NCBI GenBank assembly: GCA_002367105.1
Contig: DFCS01000029.1
Location: forward strand, 124,001 to 188,000
From: Hungatella sp. UBA3048
Lineage (GTDB): Bacteria; Bacillota; Clostridia; Lachnospirales; Lachnospiraceae
Reading direction: 5' to 3'
Length of the DNA: 64,000 nt
Shown: positions 15,858 through 24,567 of the stretch, in pieces
How positions within the stretch are numbered: the stretch's first letter is position 1
Layout of the letters: each line of letters begins with the position of its first letter
The notes under the pieces: generated by a model
The model's input: only the letters and a program-made list of their open reading frames with translations
Told to the model about the DNA's origin: nothing
The model's database searches: none
Made by a program: the position numbers and the translations under genes

Positions 15858-16640
15858 ATGAAACCACATGCATTTGCGGTCTGTGCATATAAGGATTCGC
15901 CATATCTTGAAGCCTGCCTCCGTTCCCTTTTAAAACAAAGTGTGAAATCGGAGGTTATAATTTGCACATCAACGCCCAGCCCTTATATTGAAAAAATAGC
16001 GGACAAGTACGGAGTCCCGCTGTTTGTGCGGTATGGGAAAAGCAATATACGGGAAGACTGGAATTTTGCCTATAATAAGGCTTCTGCCCGTTTTGTTACC
16101 ATTGCCCACCAGGATGATTTATACCGGAAGAATTATGTGAAGAAACTTCTGGAATGTTATGAAAAATACCCGGATATGACACTGTTTACAGGTGGATATA
16201 CGGTAATCAGGGGAGACCAGCCCGCTGTTTTTGAAAAGGTGGAGTTTATCAAACGCTTTCTCAGGCTCCCTTTGCGTTGCCGGCGTATCAGCCACTTAAC
16301 CTGGGTCAAAAAGAGCGTTTTGATGTTCGGCAATTCCATCTGCTGCCCTGCGTGTGCATATAATAAGGAAAGATTAGGAGAGTCTCTTTTTAACTCTCCC
16401 TATCAGTTTGCCCTGGATTGGGATACGCTATATCAGTTAGCCGGACTTCCGGGACGTTTTATCAGCGCAGAAAGACCGATCCTGTATTACCGGGTTCACG
16501 GGGAGGCCACGACAAAGGCCTGTATAGCGGACAACAGCCGTCTCCGGGAAGAAGCCCATATGTTTTCAAAGATGTGGCCGGGACCGGTCGTAAAGGTGCT
16601 GATGCACTTTTACCGTAAGGCTTACAAAGAGTATGAATAA
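15858..16640 (+). CDS. Family 2 glycosyltransferase
   Basis: A 260-residue GT-A fold transferase. The N-terminal Rossmann half has FAVCAYKDSPYLEACLRSLL, where GT2 enzymes bind the nucleotide sugar, and the DxD-type metal motif appears as HQDDLY near residue 84. FALDWDTLYQLA near 180 fits the acceptor/catalytic segment. A basic patch RFLRLPLRCRR in the middle may sit against the membrane. It is the first gene of an operon with CDP-hexose genes and licD, so it probably adds a sugar to a surface glycan. Acceptor and donor cannot be told. TTAGGAGACAAAAT precedes the ATG. Confidence 0.85.
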   Translation: MKPHAFAVCAYKDSPYLEACLRSLLKQSVKSEVIICTSTPSPYIEKIADKYGVPLFVRYGKSNIREDWNFAYNKASARFVTIAHQDDLYRKNYVKKLLECYEKYPDMTLFTGGYTVIRGDQPAVFEKVEFIKRFLRLPLRCRRISHLTWVKKSVLMFGNSICCPACAYNKERLGESLFNSPYQFALDWDTLYQLAGLPGRFISAERPILYYRVHGEATTKACIADNSRLREEAHMFSKMWPGPVVKVLMHFYRKAYKEYE

Positions 16641-16663
16641 ATGAACATTTGGAGGATGAAGTG

Positions 16664-17440
16664 ATGAAGGTAGTTTTATTAGCAGGAGGTTTTGGCAGCA
16701 GGATCAGTGAGCAGAGCCATTTGAAACCGAAGCCGATGATTGAGATTGGGGAAAAGCCTATTCTGTGGCATATCATGAAGTATTATTCCCAATATGGTTT
16801 TCACGATTTTGTTATTTGCCTTGGGTATAAGCAGTATGTTGTAAAGGAATTTTTTGCGGATTATTTTCTGCATACATCAGATGTGACCTTTGATCTTGCC
16901 AATAATAAGATGGAGGTACATAACAATTATGCGGAGCCTTGGAAGGTGACCCTGGTGGATACGGGGTTAAATACCATGACCGGCGGACGTATTAAGCGCA
17001 TCCAGCCTTATATCGGCAATGAGCCTTTTATGATGACTTATGGAGACGGAGTCTGCGACGTGGATTTAAAGGGTTTGTTAAAATTCCATCAGGACCATGG
17101 AAAGACTGCTACCATGACTACCGTCAATATCGCCCAGCTAAAAGGAGTTCTGGATATTGACGAAAGCGATGTGGTCCGTTCCTTCCGGGAAAAGGACGAA
17201 GCGGATAACAGCTTAATCAACGGAGGATTCATGGTCTTAAATCCTGAGATTTTTTCTTATTTAAAGGATGATACCACCGTATTTGAAAAAGAACCATTGC
17301 AGAGCCTGGCAGCAGAAGGGCAGCTTATGAGCTACCATCACAATGGCTTCTGGCAGTGCATGGATACTCAGCGGGAAATGAAGAAGCTGGAAGATTTGTG
17401 GCAGTCCGGACAGGCGCCATGGAAAATTTGGGAGAAATAG
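16664..17440 (+). CDS. rfbF: Glucose-1-phosphate cytidylyltransferase
   Basis: A 258-residue enzyme, matching the usual 257 of RfbF/DdhA. It begins MKVVLLAGGFGSRISEQ, the nucleotidyltransferase signature, followed by KPKPMIEIGEKPILWHIM, and has the metal-site segment MTYGDGVCDVDLKGLL near residue 125. It makes CDP-glucose from CTP and glucose-1-phosphate, the first committed step to CDP-linked deoxy sugars. The frame is open from 16649, but GGAGG at 16651-16655 is eight bases ahead of the ATG at 16664, which also restores the canonical N-terminus. The next gene begins two bases after its stop. Confidence 0.93.
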   Translation: MKVVLLAGGFGSRISEQSHLKPKPMIEIGEKPILWHIMKYYSQYGFHDFVICLGYKQYVVKEFFADYFLHTSDVTFDLANNKMEVHNNYAEPWKVTLVDTGLNTMTGGRIKRIQPYIGNEPFMMTYGDGVCDVDLKGLLKFHQDHGKTATMTTVNIAQLKGVLDIDESDVVRSFREKDEADNSLINGGFMVLNPEIFSYLKDDTTVFEKEPLQSLAAEGQLMSYHHNGFWQCMDTQREMKKLEDLWQSGQAPWKIWEK

Positions 17441-17441
17441 C

Positions 17442-18518
17442 ATGACAAGCTGGACAAGTATTAAGTGGAACGAATTTTGTGATTTTTATAAAGGAAAAAA
17501 GGTTCTGATCACAGGGCATACAGGCTTTAAGGGAAGCTGGCTCAGCCGGCTCCTTGTTAAGGCCGGTGCATCAGTAACGGGGTATTCCCTCATGCCTTCC
17601 ACTGACCCGAACCTGTTTGAAGTAATCGGGCTTTCTGATACCGTTAATTCCATAATCGGGGACATCCGGGATTTGGAGCATTTAAAAAAGGTATTTTTAC
17701 AGGAGGAGCCGGAAATCGTGTTTCATCTGGCCGCCCAGCCAATTGTCAGGGACTCTTACAAGGATCCGGTCTACACCTATGAGACGAACGTCATGGGAAC
17801 GGTCAACATACTGGAATGCATCCGTCTGACCCCTTCGGTCAAATCATTTTTAAATGTTACAACGGATAAAGTGTATGAAAATAAGGAATGGGAGTACGGA
17901 TACCGGGAAAACGATCCATTAGATGGCTATGATCCTTATTCCAACAGCAAATCATGTTCTGAACTGGTGACCCACAGCTATGCCAAGTCCTTTTTTTCCG
18001 ACGGACGTGTGGCCATATCCACATCCCGTGCCGGCAATGTGATCGGAGGCGGAGATTTTGCCAATGACAGAATCATTCCGGATTGCATTCGGGCAGCAGA
18101 GGCAGGGCACGACATCATCGTGAGAAATCCCCATTCAACAAGGCCGTATCAGCATGTGCTGGAGCCTCTGGCCATTTATATGACGATTGCGATGAAGCAG
18201 TATAAGGACTCCGGGTTCCAGGGATATTATAACGTAGGACCGGATGACAGAGACTGCGTGACCACAGGAGAGTTGGCGGATCTGTTCTGCGAGGCCTGGG
18301 GCCAGGGGATAAAGTGGATAGACAAGTTTGAAGGAGGCCCTCATGAAGCCAACTTCTTAAAGCTGGACTGTTCCAAGATCAAGAGGGTTTTTGACTGGCG
18401 TCCCAGATATGAGGTGAAGGAAGCGGTGGAAAAGACCGTGGAATGGACCAAGGCCTATTTGGAAGAGGCAGATATGCTTACGTTCATGGACTTGCAGATA
18501 AAAGAATTTTTCAATTAA
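17442..18518 (+). CDS. rfbG: CDP-glucose 4,6-dehydratase
   Basis: A 358-residue short-chain dehydrogenase/reductase of the RfbG type. The NAD site is VLITGHTGFKGSWLS near residue 23, an Asp pairing with ribose lies in IGDIRDLEH, and the catalytic YxxxK appears as YDPYSNSKS near 166, with Thr-Asp-Lys (NVTTDKVYENK) before it. It converts CDP-glucose to CDP-4-keto-6-deoxyglucose. It follows rfbF immediately and precedes rfbH, so the three reactions are consecutive in the pathway. Confidence 0.93.
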   Translation: MTSWTSIKWNEFCDFYKGKKVLITGHTGFKGSWLSRLLVKAGASVTGYSLMPSTDPNLFEVIGLSDTVNSIIGDIRDLEHLKKVFLQEEPEIVFHLAAQPIVRDSYKDPVYTYETNVMGTVNILECIRLTPSVKSFLNVTTDKVYENKEWEYGYRENDPLDGYDPYSNSKSCSELVTHSYAKSFFSDGRVAISTSRAGNVIGGGDFANDRIIPDCIRAAEAGHDIIVRNPHSTRPYQHVLEPLAIYMTIAMKQYKDSGFQGYYNVGPDDRDCVTTGELADLFCEAWGQGIKWIDKFEGGPHEANFLKLDCSKIKRVFDWRPRYEVKEAVEKTVEWTKAYLEEADMLTFMDLQIKEFFN

Positions 18519-18529
18519 TATAAGTTTAT

Positions 18530-18585
18530 ACCCAATAATACGGGTTGGGCTCTGCCCGATAAACATTGGCAAGAAAGAGGAAAAT
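18530..18585 (+). repeat. Possible degenerate copy of the RBS-bearing intergenic repeat
   Basis: TTTATACCCAATAATACGGG, then GGGCTCTGCCC and ending CAAGAAAGAGGAAA. The end matches the repeat family and delivers the AGAGGAAA site for the next gene; the palindromic core has diverged. Confidence 0.35.
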
Positions 18586-18588
18586 AGA

Positions 18589-19929
18589 ATGTTTGAGAAC
18601 AAGACAGAAAAAATGGCGAGGGAGGAGATCCTTTCTCTGGTAAAGGAATACTGCAGCACTTACCACAATCAGAAAGATCCATTTAAAGAAGGAGACCGCA
18701 TTTCATATGCCTCCCGTGTGTACGATCATCAGGAAATGGTGAACCTGGTGGACAGCTCTCTGGAGTTTTGGCTTACATCCGGGCGGTATACCGATGAATT
18801 CGAGAAAAAGCTGGCAGAATATTTAAAAGTCAGGTTCTGTTCCCTTGTGAATTCCGGTTCATCGGCGAATCTGCTGGCATTTATGACCCTAACATCACCG
18901 CTTTTAAAGGAACGCCAGATTAAGCGCGGTGATGAAGTGATCACAGTAGCAGCCGGTTTTCCAACCACTGTGACTCCTATGATCCAGTATGGTGCGGTTC
19001 CCGTATTTGTAGATGTTACCATCCCCCAGTATAACATTGATGTGAATATGCTTGAGGCTGCGCTCTCAGAAAAGACTAAGGCAGTCATGATCGCCCATAC
19101 CCTGGGAAATCCCTTTGATCTTTCCGCGGTTAAGGCATTTTGCGACAGGCATCAGCTGTGGCTCGTAGAGGATAATTGCGATGCGCTTGGAACGACTTAC
19201 ACCATAAACGGGGAAGAGCGTTTCTCCGGAACCATCGGTGATATAGGAACCTCTAGCTTTTATCCGCCTCACCATATGACAATGGGAGAGGGCGGTGCGG
19301 TTTATACCAACAACTCACTGTTAAATAAGATAATCCGTTCATTCCGTGATTGGGGCCGGGACTGTGTGTGTCCTTCCGGACGTGACAACTTATGCGGACA
19401 CCGGTTTGACCGCCAGTACGGGGAGCTTCCAGTAGGTTATGACCATAAATATGTTTATTCCCATTTTGGCTACAATTTAAAAGCCACTGACATGCAGGCG
19501 GCCATTGGTTGTGCCCAGCTTGACAAGTTTCCATCCTTTGTAGAGAGAAGGCGTCATAATTTCGACCGTCTTCATAAGGGCCTGGAAGAGGTTTCTCACA
19601 AGCTGATCCTTCCGGAGGCATGTCCGGACTCGAAGCCAAGCTGGTTCGGCTTTTTAATAACCTGCAAAGAAGGAGTAAGCCGGAATCAGGTGGTACAGTA
19701 TGTGGAATCGAGAGGCGTTCAGACAAGGATGCTCTTTGCCGGTAATTTGACAAAGCACCCATGCTTTGACCAGATGAGAGCGTCCGGGGAAGGATACCGG
19801 ATCGCCCAGCAGCTGACCAATACCGACCGGATCATGGAGGATACCTTCTGGGTAGGTGTATATCCGGGAATGACGGATGAGATGATCGATTATATGGCTA
19901 AGACCATTAAGGAGGCGCTGAGCCAATAA
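18589..19929 (+). CDS. rfbH: CDP-4-keto-6-deoxy-glucose 3-dehydrase (E1, RfbH)
   Basis: A 446-residue PLP/PMP-fold enzyme of the DegT/AHBA family. In ordinary family members a Lys anchors PLP; here the corresponding motif is SSFYPPHHMTMGEGG near residue 222, with His in place of Lys, the diagnostic feature of E1 dehydrases, which use PMP and a 2Fe-2S cluster. Cluster-binding Cys are plausible in CVCPSGRDNLCGHR (about residues 258-271). The enzyme removes the 3-hydroxyl to give a 3,6-dideoxy-hexulose with help from a reductase partner (E3, RfbI). No such reductase is in the window. Confidence 0.92.
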   Translation: MFENKTEKMAREEILSLVKEYCSTYHNQKDPFKEGDRISYASRVYDHQEMVNLVDSSLEFWLTSGRYTDEFEKKLAEYLKVRFCSLVNSGSSANLLAFMTLTSPLLKERQIKRGDEVITVAAGFPTTVTPMIQYGAVPVFVDVTIPQYNIDVNMLEAALSEKTKAVMIAHTLGNPFDLSAVKAFCDRHQLWLVEDNCDALGTTYTINGEERFSGTIGDIGTSSFYPPHHMTMGEGGAVYTNNSLLNKIIRSFRDWGRDCVCPSGRDNLCGHRFDRQYGELPVGYDHKYVYSHFGYNLKATDMQAAIGCAQLDKFPSFVERRRHNFDRLHKGLEEVSHKLILPEACPDSKPSWFGFLITCKEGVSRNQVVQYVESRGVQTRMLFAGNLTKHPCFDQMRASGEGYRIAQQLTNTDRIMEDTFWVGVYPGMTDEMIDYMAKTIKEALSQ

Positions 19930-19930
19930 G

Positions 19931-20028
19931 GGTTTTATACCTCTGCACCCCAAGAGCATGGGCAGGAAAGAGGAAACACCCTGCGAGTATACCTTTATGC
20001 CAAGAAAACAAGGGCAGGAAAGAGGAAA
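19931..20028 (+). repeat. Two tandem copies of the palindromic RBS-bearing intergenic repeat
   Basis: Copy one (19931-19976) contains CACCCCAAGAGCATGGGCAG plus GAAAGAGGAAA; copy two (19977-20028) contains CACCCTGCGAGTATACC, TTTATGCCAAGAAAACAAGG and GCAGGAAAGAGGAAA. The copies share the GGGCAGGAAAGAGGAAACA tail exactly. ATGs at 19958 and 19997 are in frame with licD. Confidence 0.8.
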
Positions 20029-20029
20029 C

Positions 20030-20869
20030 ATGAAGGAATACGATTTAACGGAGGTACATCAGGCGAACCTGGCTATTTTAAAGGAAATTGACCGTATCTG
20101 CCGGAAATACAGGATCAAATATCTTCTGGACGCAGGAACGCTTTTAGGAGCGGTAAGGCATAAAGGCTTTATTCCCTGGGATGATGATGCGGATGTGGCG
20201 TTTACTCGTTCCAATTTTGATGCCTTTTTAAAGGTAGTGCGCCGGGAGCTTCCGGAAGAGATGGAACTTCTTGAACCAAAGGATTTGAGAGGCGGGACGG
20301 CTTTTTATGATTTTACAACGAGAATCATCTATAAAAACAGCCGGACTCATGAGGACTCAGAAGAGATGCGGTTTTATGAAGGAAAGTTAAACCATCTGTG
20401 GGTGGACTTATTCACCATTGATGAGCTTCCAAAGGGCAAGGCAGCCTCTGCCTGTACCCGCCTTCTTCATACTTTGATCTATGGCATGGCTATGGGCCAC
20501 CGATACCGGTTGGACTATAAAAAGTACAGCCTGGTCAATAAAATTGTGATAGGCACGCTGGCTACTTTGGGGAAAATGATTCCAATGAAAACCTTAAGTA
20601 AGCTGCAGCATATGATTGCGGTCAAGGATCAGAAGGGAAAGAGCCGCCTTCGGTATTACAGCAACTACCAGCCGGATTATCTTTATGTGACGCTTAAGAA
20701 GGAATGGTGTGAAGAAACAGTGGACCTGGAATTTGAAGATACCAGGCTGATGGCGCCAAAAGGCTGGCATGAGGTCCTTACCTGGATTTACGGTGATTAT
20801 AAGAAGCTTCCGCCGGAGGAACAACGGGTACCTTCTCATTCCAGTACGGAAATTAAAATATATCATTAG
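20030..20869 (+). CDS. LicD-family phosphotransferase
   Basis: A 279-residue protein with the LicD nucleotidyltransferase-like core: LLDAGTLLGAVRHKGFIPWD at about residues 30-49, continuing DDDADVAF, where the Asp residues bind metal. LicD proteins transfer phosphocholine, or another phospho-substituent, from a CDP carrier to a surface glycan or teichoic acid. Placement at the end of a CDP-sugar operon suits that role, although no choline-uptake or licABC genes accompany it. The longer in-frame starts at 19958 and 19997 lie in the intergenic repeat; the AGAGGAAAC just before 20030 and family N-termini favour 20030. Confidence 0.85.
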   Translation: MKEYDLTEVHQANLAILKEIDRICRKYRIKYLLDAGTLLGAVRHKGFIPWDDDADVAFTRSNFDAFLKVVRRELPEEMELLEPKDLRGGTAFYDFTTRIIYKNSRTHEDSEEMRFYEGKLNHLWVDLFTIDELPKGKAASACTRLLHTLIYGMAMGHRYRLDYKKYSLVNKIVIGTLATLGKMIPMKTLSKLQHMIAVKDQKGKSRLRYYSNYQPDYLYVTLKKEWCEETVDLEFEDTRLMAPKGWHEVLTWIYGDYKKLPPEEQRVPSHSSTEIKIYH

Positions 20870-20920
20870 ATCGCATTACCGGATAAGTCAGTCATTATGA
20901 TTGCATGGGATACAATGATA

Positions 20921-20957
20921 GGGCGGGATTCATACGAATCCCGCCCTTGTTTTTTTT
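20921..20957 (+). terminator. Intrinsic terminator of the glycan operon
   Basis: GGGCGGGATTC-ATAC-GAATCCCGCCC, an 11-bp perfect stem with a tetraloop, followed by TTGTTTTTTTT. Confidence 0.93.
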
Positions 20958-21006
20958 ATAAGCTTCCCGCATCGGACAACGGTACTTTAGCCTATGACCA
21001 CAAAGC

Positions 21007-22536
21007 TTAACTCCTATTGCTATCTAAATATTCCTTTGCGTCTTTAAAGAAACTGAAAATAATGAGGAGTATGATAATTCCTATAGGAAATGCTGCAATG
21101 ATGGAAACCGTCTGCAGATTGGCCATGGAATTCTTGGAAAATATAAGAGCGATGGGAAACAGCATTAAAAGCACGGACCAGAACAGCCTTACATGTTTAT
21201 CCGGCTCGACATCCTCTGGAAGCTCCTTATAAGAGTAGGTGGAAGCAATCAGGGCCAGGGCATCAAAGCTGGTTGCATAAAATACCACCATGGTAACTGC
21301 CAGAAGGATCAGCCCCAGCTTTGCAAACGGCAAGGTTTCAAGGATTGCCATGATCGTCTGGTACAAGTCTCCTGTGGAAGCATAAATGCCCATTACATCC
21401 AGCACTCCCTTTGTCTGAAGAGCAAGGCTGTAATTTCCCAATATAATAAAGGAAGTAAAGGTTCCTGAGATTCCAAAGACATATCCCCCCAGGATGGTCT
21501 GTTTAATGGTGCGCCCTTTACTGATGGATCCGATAAAGAAAGGAGTGGCTACGCACCAAACCATCCAGTAAGCCCAATAAAAGATGGTCCAGTTTTGAGG
21601 GAAGGAAGAGGTCCGCAGGGCATCGGTCCAGGTGGACAGGCTAATAAAGTTCTGCGTCAGGTTTCCTACTGCTGTGATCCCTGTTTCAATGGTATATCTG
21701 GCTTCCTTACCGCCGATCAGCACATAGAGAAGCAGGCCGAAAAACAGATATGTACAGGACGCAGCCAGCTTTGCAATGCCCTTCATTCCGAAATAAACTG
21801 TAATGGTATAAACGATGCATATAATAACCAGGATTGCAATGGTCAATAATCTGGAATCCGGCAGGCCGGTTACCCTGCTGACCGCCATGGAAAGAAGGGG
21901 CGTTGCCAGAGAAAATGTGGTTGCAGTACCGGCCAGTAAGGCAAATACGGCAATTAAATCAATGAGCTGTCCGCAAATGCCGTCTACATGCTTTCCCAAA
22001 AGAGGGCGGCAGGCTTCCGAGTATTTTTGTTTTGTCCGTTTTTTAACATGGAGCATGAAGCCGAATGCTGCAGCCAATATCATATAAAAGCTCCAGGGGA
22101 TAGGGCCCCAGTGAAACAGCGGATAGGTGGAGGCCCAGTCCTGCATGGCTCCCAGATCCGCGATATGTGGTTCCCCTGCATAGAGAATCCATTCACAAAG
22201 GGAATAGAAAAGGATATCAGCGGCCAGACCTGCTGTAAACATCATAGTACCCCATTTAAAATTTGAATATTGGGGTTTTTCCAGGTTTCCAAGCTTTATG
22301 GTACCGTATTTGGAAAATGCGATATACAGGGAGCAAAGGAAGGTAAAAAGCCCGATGATAAGATAGTAACTTCCCAGCTCATCTCCTAAAAATGTACGGA
22401 TAGCAGCCAGTGTATCCGCAGACTTGCTGGGATATATGGTAAAAACAAGGCATAAAAGAATGATACTAATAAAAGGAATCAGGGTCGTTATCCAATCCAG
22501 CTTTTTAAACAAAGCCTTTTTCTCATTGTGTTCCAT
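21007..22536 (-). CDS. BCCT-family transporter
   Basis: A 509-residue membrane protein with about twelve helices, standard for betaine/carnitine/choline transporters. Helix 3 region FKWGTMMFTAGLAADILFYS and the helix 8 region YWAYWMVWCVATPFFIGSIS followed by KGRTI match the family framework, including the conserved Trp-rich box. However, the glycine-rich GMG(I/A)G stretch of sodium-coupled members is replaced by GLAAD, so coupling ion or substrate may differ (CaiT-type exchangers also deviate). The AGGAGG lies only two bases before an ATG at 22542 but eight before the ATG at 22536, so I prefer the latter. It is monocistronic and divergent from the lipoprotein gene. Confidence 0.85.
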   Translation of the reverse strand: MEHNEKKALFKKLDWITTLIPFISIILLCLVFTIYPSKSADTLAAIRTFLGDELGSYYLIIGLFTFLCSLYIAFSKYGTIKLGNLEKPQYSNFKWGTMMFTAGLAADILFYSLCEWILYAGEPHIADLGAMQDWASTYPLFHWGPIPWSFYMILAAAFGFMLHVKKRTKQKYSEACRPLLGKHVDGICGQLIDLIAVFALLAGTATTFSLATPLLSMAVSRVTGLPDSRLLTIAILVIICIVYTITVYFGMKGIAKLAASCTYLFFGLLLYVLIGGKEARYTIETGITAVGNLTQNFISLSTWTDALRTSSFPQNWTIFYWAYWMVWCVATPFFIGSISKGRTIKQTILGGYVFGISGTFTSFIILGNYSLALQTKGVLDVMGIYASTGDLYQTIMAILETLPFAKLGLILLAVTMVVFYATSFDALALIASTYSYKELPEDVEPDKHVRLFWSVLLMLFPIALIFSKNSMANLQTVSIIAAFPIGIIILLIIFSFFKDAKEYLDSNRS

Positions 22537-22736
22537 GTACATAGCCTCCTAAAGTGTTCAAAAAAATAAATATAATATTGATATTGAACATGATACCATG
22601 GATAACCAGAAAATGCAAGAATTAAATAAAAGGATTTAGAAAATAAATGGTATTTATACCAGTAAAAACACTAACGTATTTGTGAAGATTTTCTGACATT
22701 TTGCTAAAACCACTACAAAAAAAGTATTACATCCGA

Positions 22737-22742
22737 TATAAT
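22737..22742 (+). promoter_or_regulatory. -10 element of the small lipoprotein gene
   Basis: A consensus TATAAT 27 bases before the ATG at 22769, which places the start site directly upstream of AAGGAGG. No clear -35 is visible. On the other side of this divergent region GTTCAA/TTGAAC repeats flank about 24 AT-rich bases (22557-22590), a possible control site for the BCCT gene. Confidence 0.4.
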
Positions 22743-22768
22743 GTTAGATGTTCAATAAGGAGGAGATT

Positions 22769-23344
22769 ATGATGAAGAACAAAGCTCTATTGATATGTGC
22801 GATGTCGGTAATGTTGCTGACCGGATGCACGGAAAAACACATTCTTAATTCCACAGCTCCGGCAGAGCCTGTTTTTGAAACTCAGCAGGGGATTGTTCTG
22901 GATTGGGCTCAGATTGGAAATGATATGGATGAAGAGTTCGTAAACAACGAAGAATATCCTATGGCGTTAAGCGTTAATTACAAGGTAGAACCGAAGACGA
23001 AAAGCATTGATTTGACATTGCTTGTTAAGGATGGAACCACACCCGAGGAAGCTGTCGTATTTGCGGATGCAGCAGTTCGGCATTTAGGTGACGAGGCTGC
23101 TATGCAGGATTTTTCCTATGAAAAATCAAGCGATACCTCTTATGGCGGATTTTTCAAGGATTATGATATGCACCTTATTGTTATGCCGGATTATAAGATG
23201 AAAGAACAACAGTATTGGCTGGTAGATATGGACATCCCTAAGGGATCTGATGAAAAGATTGTTCCAAAGGAAGGGGCTGTTATCACGGAGGCCACCGTCC
23301 AGGATGAGGAGACGGATACTGAAAGCTCGGAGTCAGAACAATAG
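22769..23344 (+). CDS. Small lipoprotein of unknown function
   Basis: A 191-residue protein with a lipoprotein signal peptide, MMKNKALLICAMSVMLLTGC, lipidated at Cys 20. I recognise no family. The mature part is acidic, with alternating strands VNYKVEPKTKSIDLTLLVKD and MHLIVMPDYKMKEQQYWLVD, suggesting one compact alpha/beta domain, and ends in a Glu/Ser/Asp-rich tail. The frame is open from 22748, but AAGGAGGAG at 22757-22765 fits the ATG at 22769. It sits alone between divergent BCCT and convergent phospholipase genes, so context says little about its job. Confidence 0.7.
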   Translation: MMKNKALLICAMSVMLLTGCTEKHILNSTAPAEPVFETQQGIVLDWAQIGNDMDEEFVNNEEYPMALSVNYKVEPKTKSIDLTLLVKDGTTPEEAVVFADAAVRHLGDEAAMQDFSYEKSSDTSYGGFFKDYDMHLIVMPDYKMKEQQYWLVDMDIPKGSDEKIVPKEGAVITEATVQDEETDTESSESEQ

Positions 23345-23362
23345 ATTTTTAATGCAGGAATT

Positions 23363-23415
23363 AAAAAACATGGATGAGGAATTGGTTTCTGGTCGCTCCT
23401 CAGCCATGTTTTTTT
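23363..23415. terminator. Bidirectional terminator between lipoprotein and phospholipase-like genes
   Basis: AAAAAACATGGATGAGGA and TCCTCAGCCATGTTTTTTT pair around a 14-base loop. The A-run and T-run allow it to stop transcription from either side. Confidence 0.85.
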
Positions 23416-23434
23416 GTTCCTTTTTTTGTGTTCG

Positions 23435-24415
23435 TTATGGATCAACTGCCAATCCGCTGTGGTAGGAATAATTGCCAAGCTCCTTTAAAAGCTTATTGTG
23501 ATCCAGGTTATCCAGTGGAACCGGCGAGGTCAGTTCCTCGTTCAGCAGAAAAAATACATCATTGCATTTTACCATGGACTGATGGAAGAGTTCAGGAAAA
23601 GACGCCTGGGATGCAAGACGGCGGTTCCAGGGATTACACCAGGTTTCATGGTTTAAATTCATGGTGACGACGGGATCCGGCGGGATATCCGTAACCAGCT
23701 TCCTGGAAGCAAGGTGCGTACGCAAGAAAAGAGATTCCATAAATTCAATGCTGTTTTTCTTGCGGCTGGAAGGATCGGCAAGAGTCCTGCATCCTAAGCG
23801 CATGGCCAGGATGGAACGGGATACCATCTGGGATGTTACCCGGAAATTATTCCGGTAGTTTAATGGATAATAGGCTTCATTGATGCATACGGACAAAAAG
23901 CCGGAGATGAACTGCAATTCCTGGCCGTTTAAACAAATGGTGGCCGCCTGGTTGAATTGAGACGGTTTTTTCTTTTTGTATTTCATCAATAGCAATGCAT
24001 CTATATCATTCTCCAGCATGGCATGAAGCCCATGATGATAGTTGCTGGAGTTTTTTACATCATATTCGATTCTGCCGTACACGTAAGGGTGGCAGATGGA
24101 GTCCCCGATGTAATGGCAGAAGTAACCGCTCATATAAGAAATGGCCTGCTCTCTCTGCTGTTTGGACTCGATCTGGGATAAGTGGTTTAAGCAGGAAACA
24201 AAAAAGTCATGTACATGGTTTTCGTGCATATAGGAACCTACGTTGCGGTAATCCCGGTGGCGGAGAATGGGTATATTATAAAAAAATATATCCGGTCCCT
24301 GGAGGCCGAGCTGGTAAAGCCATCTGTATTTGGAGATTATACGTTTTAAAGGGGTGTTAGGCATGTCATTGAAAACCTTGACTCCTAGCAGATAGTGAGT
24401 GGTAAAACCAGGCAT
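23435..24415 (-). CDS. Zinc-dependent phospholipase C family protein
   Basis: A 326-residue protein of the Zn_dep_PLPC family. The expected metal ligands are present in order: THYLLG at residues 6-11, GPDIFFY near 40, YFCHYIGDSICHPYVYG near 104-120 and HHGLHAMLENDIDALLL near 134-150. Unlike secreted alpha-toxin-type enzymes it has no signal peptide and no C-terminal membrane-binding domain, so it is probably cytoplasmic and may act on something other than phospholipid. A GTG at 24424 is in frame, but GAGGTG is correctly spaced for the ATG at 24415. It is monocistronic, with a decorated, repeat-rich upstream region. Confidence 0.8.
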   Translation of the reverse strand: MPGFTTHYLLGVKVFNDMPNTPLKRIISKYRWLYQLGLQGPDIFFYNIPILRHRDYRNVGSYMHENHVHDFFVSCLNHLSQIESKQQREQAISYMSGYFCHYIGDSICHPYVYGRIEYDVKNSSNYHHGLHAMLENDIDALLLMKYKKKKPSQFNQAATICLNGQELQFISGFLSVCINEAYYPLNYRNNFRVTSQMVSRSILAMRLGCRTLADPSSRKKNSIEFMESLFLRTHLASRKLVTDIPPDPVVTMNLNHETWCNPWNRRLASQASFPELFHQSMVKCNDVFFLLNEELTSPVPLDNLDHNKLLKELGNYSYHSGLAVDP

Positions 24416-24437
24416 ATTGTTCACCTCGCATTTATTT

Positions 24438-24538
24438 GCAGCTCGCGAAATTTGTTGTGCAGCCCGCGAGTCTGAAGTGCAGCTCGCAAATCTGTAGTGC
24501 AGCCCGCGAGTCCGCAGTGCAGCTCGCGAATCCTGCGG
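24438..24538. repeat. Five tandem 20-21 base repeats
   Basis: Five units starting at 24438, 24459, 24479, 24499 and 24519, alternating between GCAGCTCGC(G/A)AA and GCAGCCCGCGAG followed by a more variable 8-9 bases ending GT. The last unit runs on into GCGAATCCTGCGGATTCGTT, another partial inverted repeat. It lies in the divergent region between the phospholipase-like and AGCS genes. Spacers are too short and too similar to be a CRISPR array. Confidence 0.85.
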
Positions 24539-24567
24539 ATTCGTTCGCTCACGGGCTTTCGCCCTAT

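Noticed and set aside
24438..24538. CRISPR-like look of the tandem repeats
   Set aside because: The unit is only 20-21 bases with no constant spacer; variable parts are 8-9 bases, and no cas gene is near.
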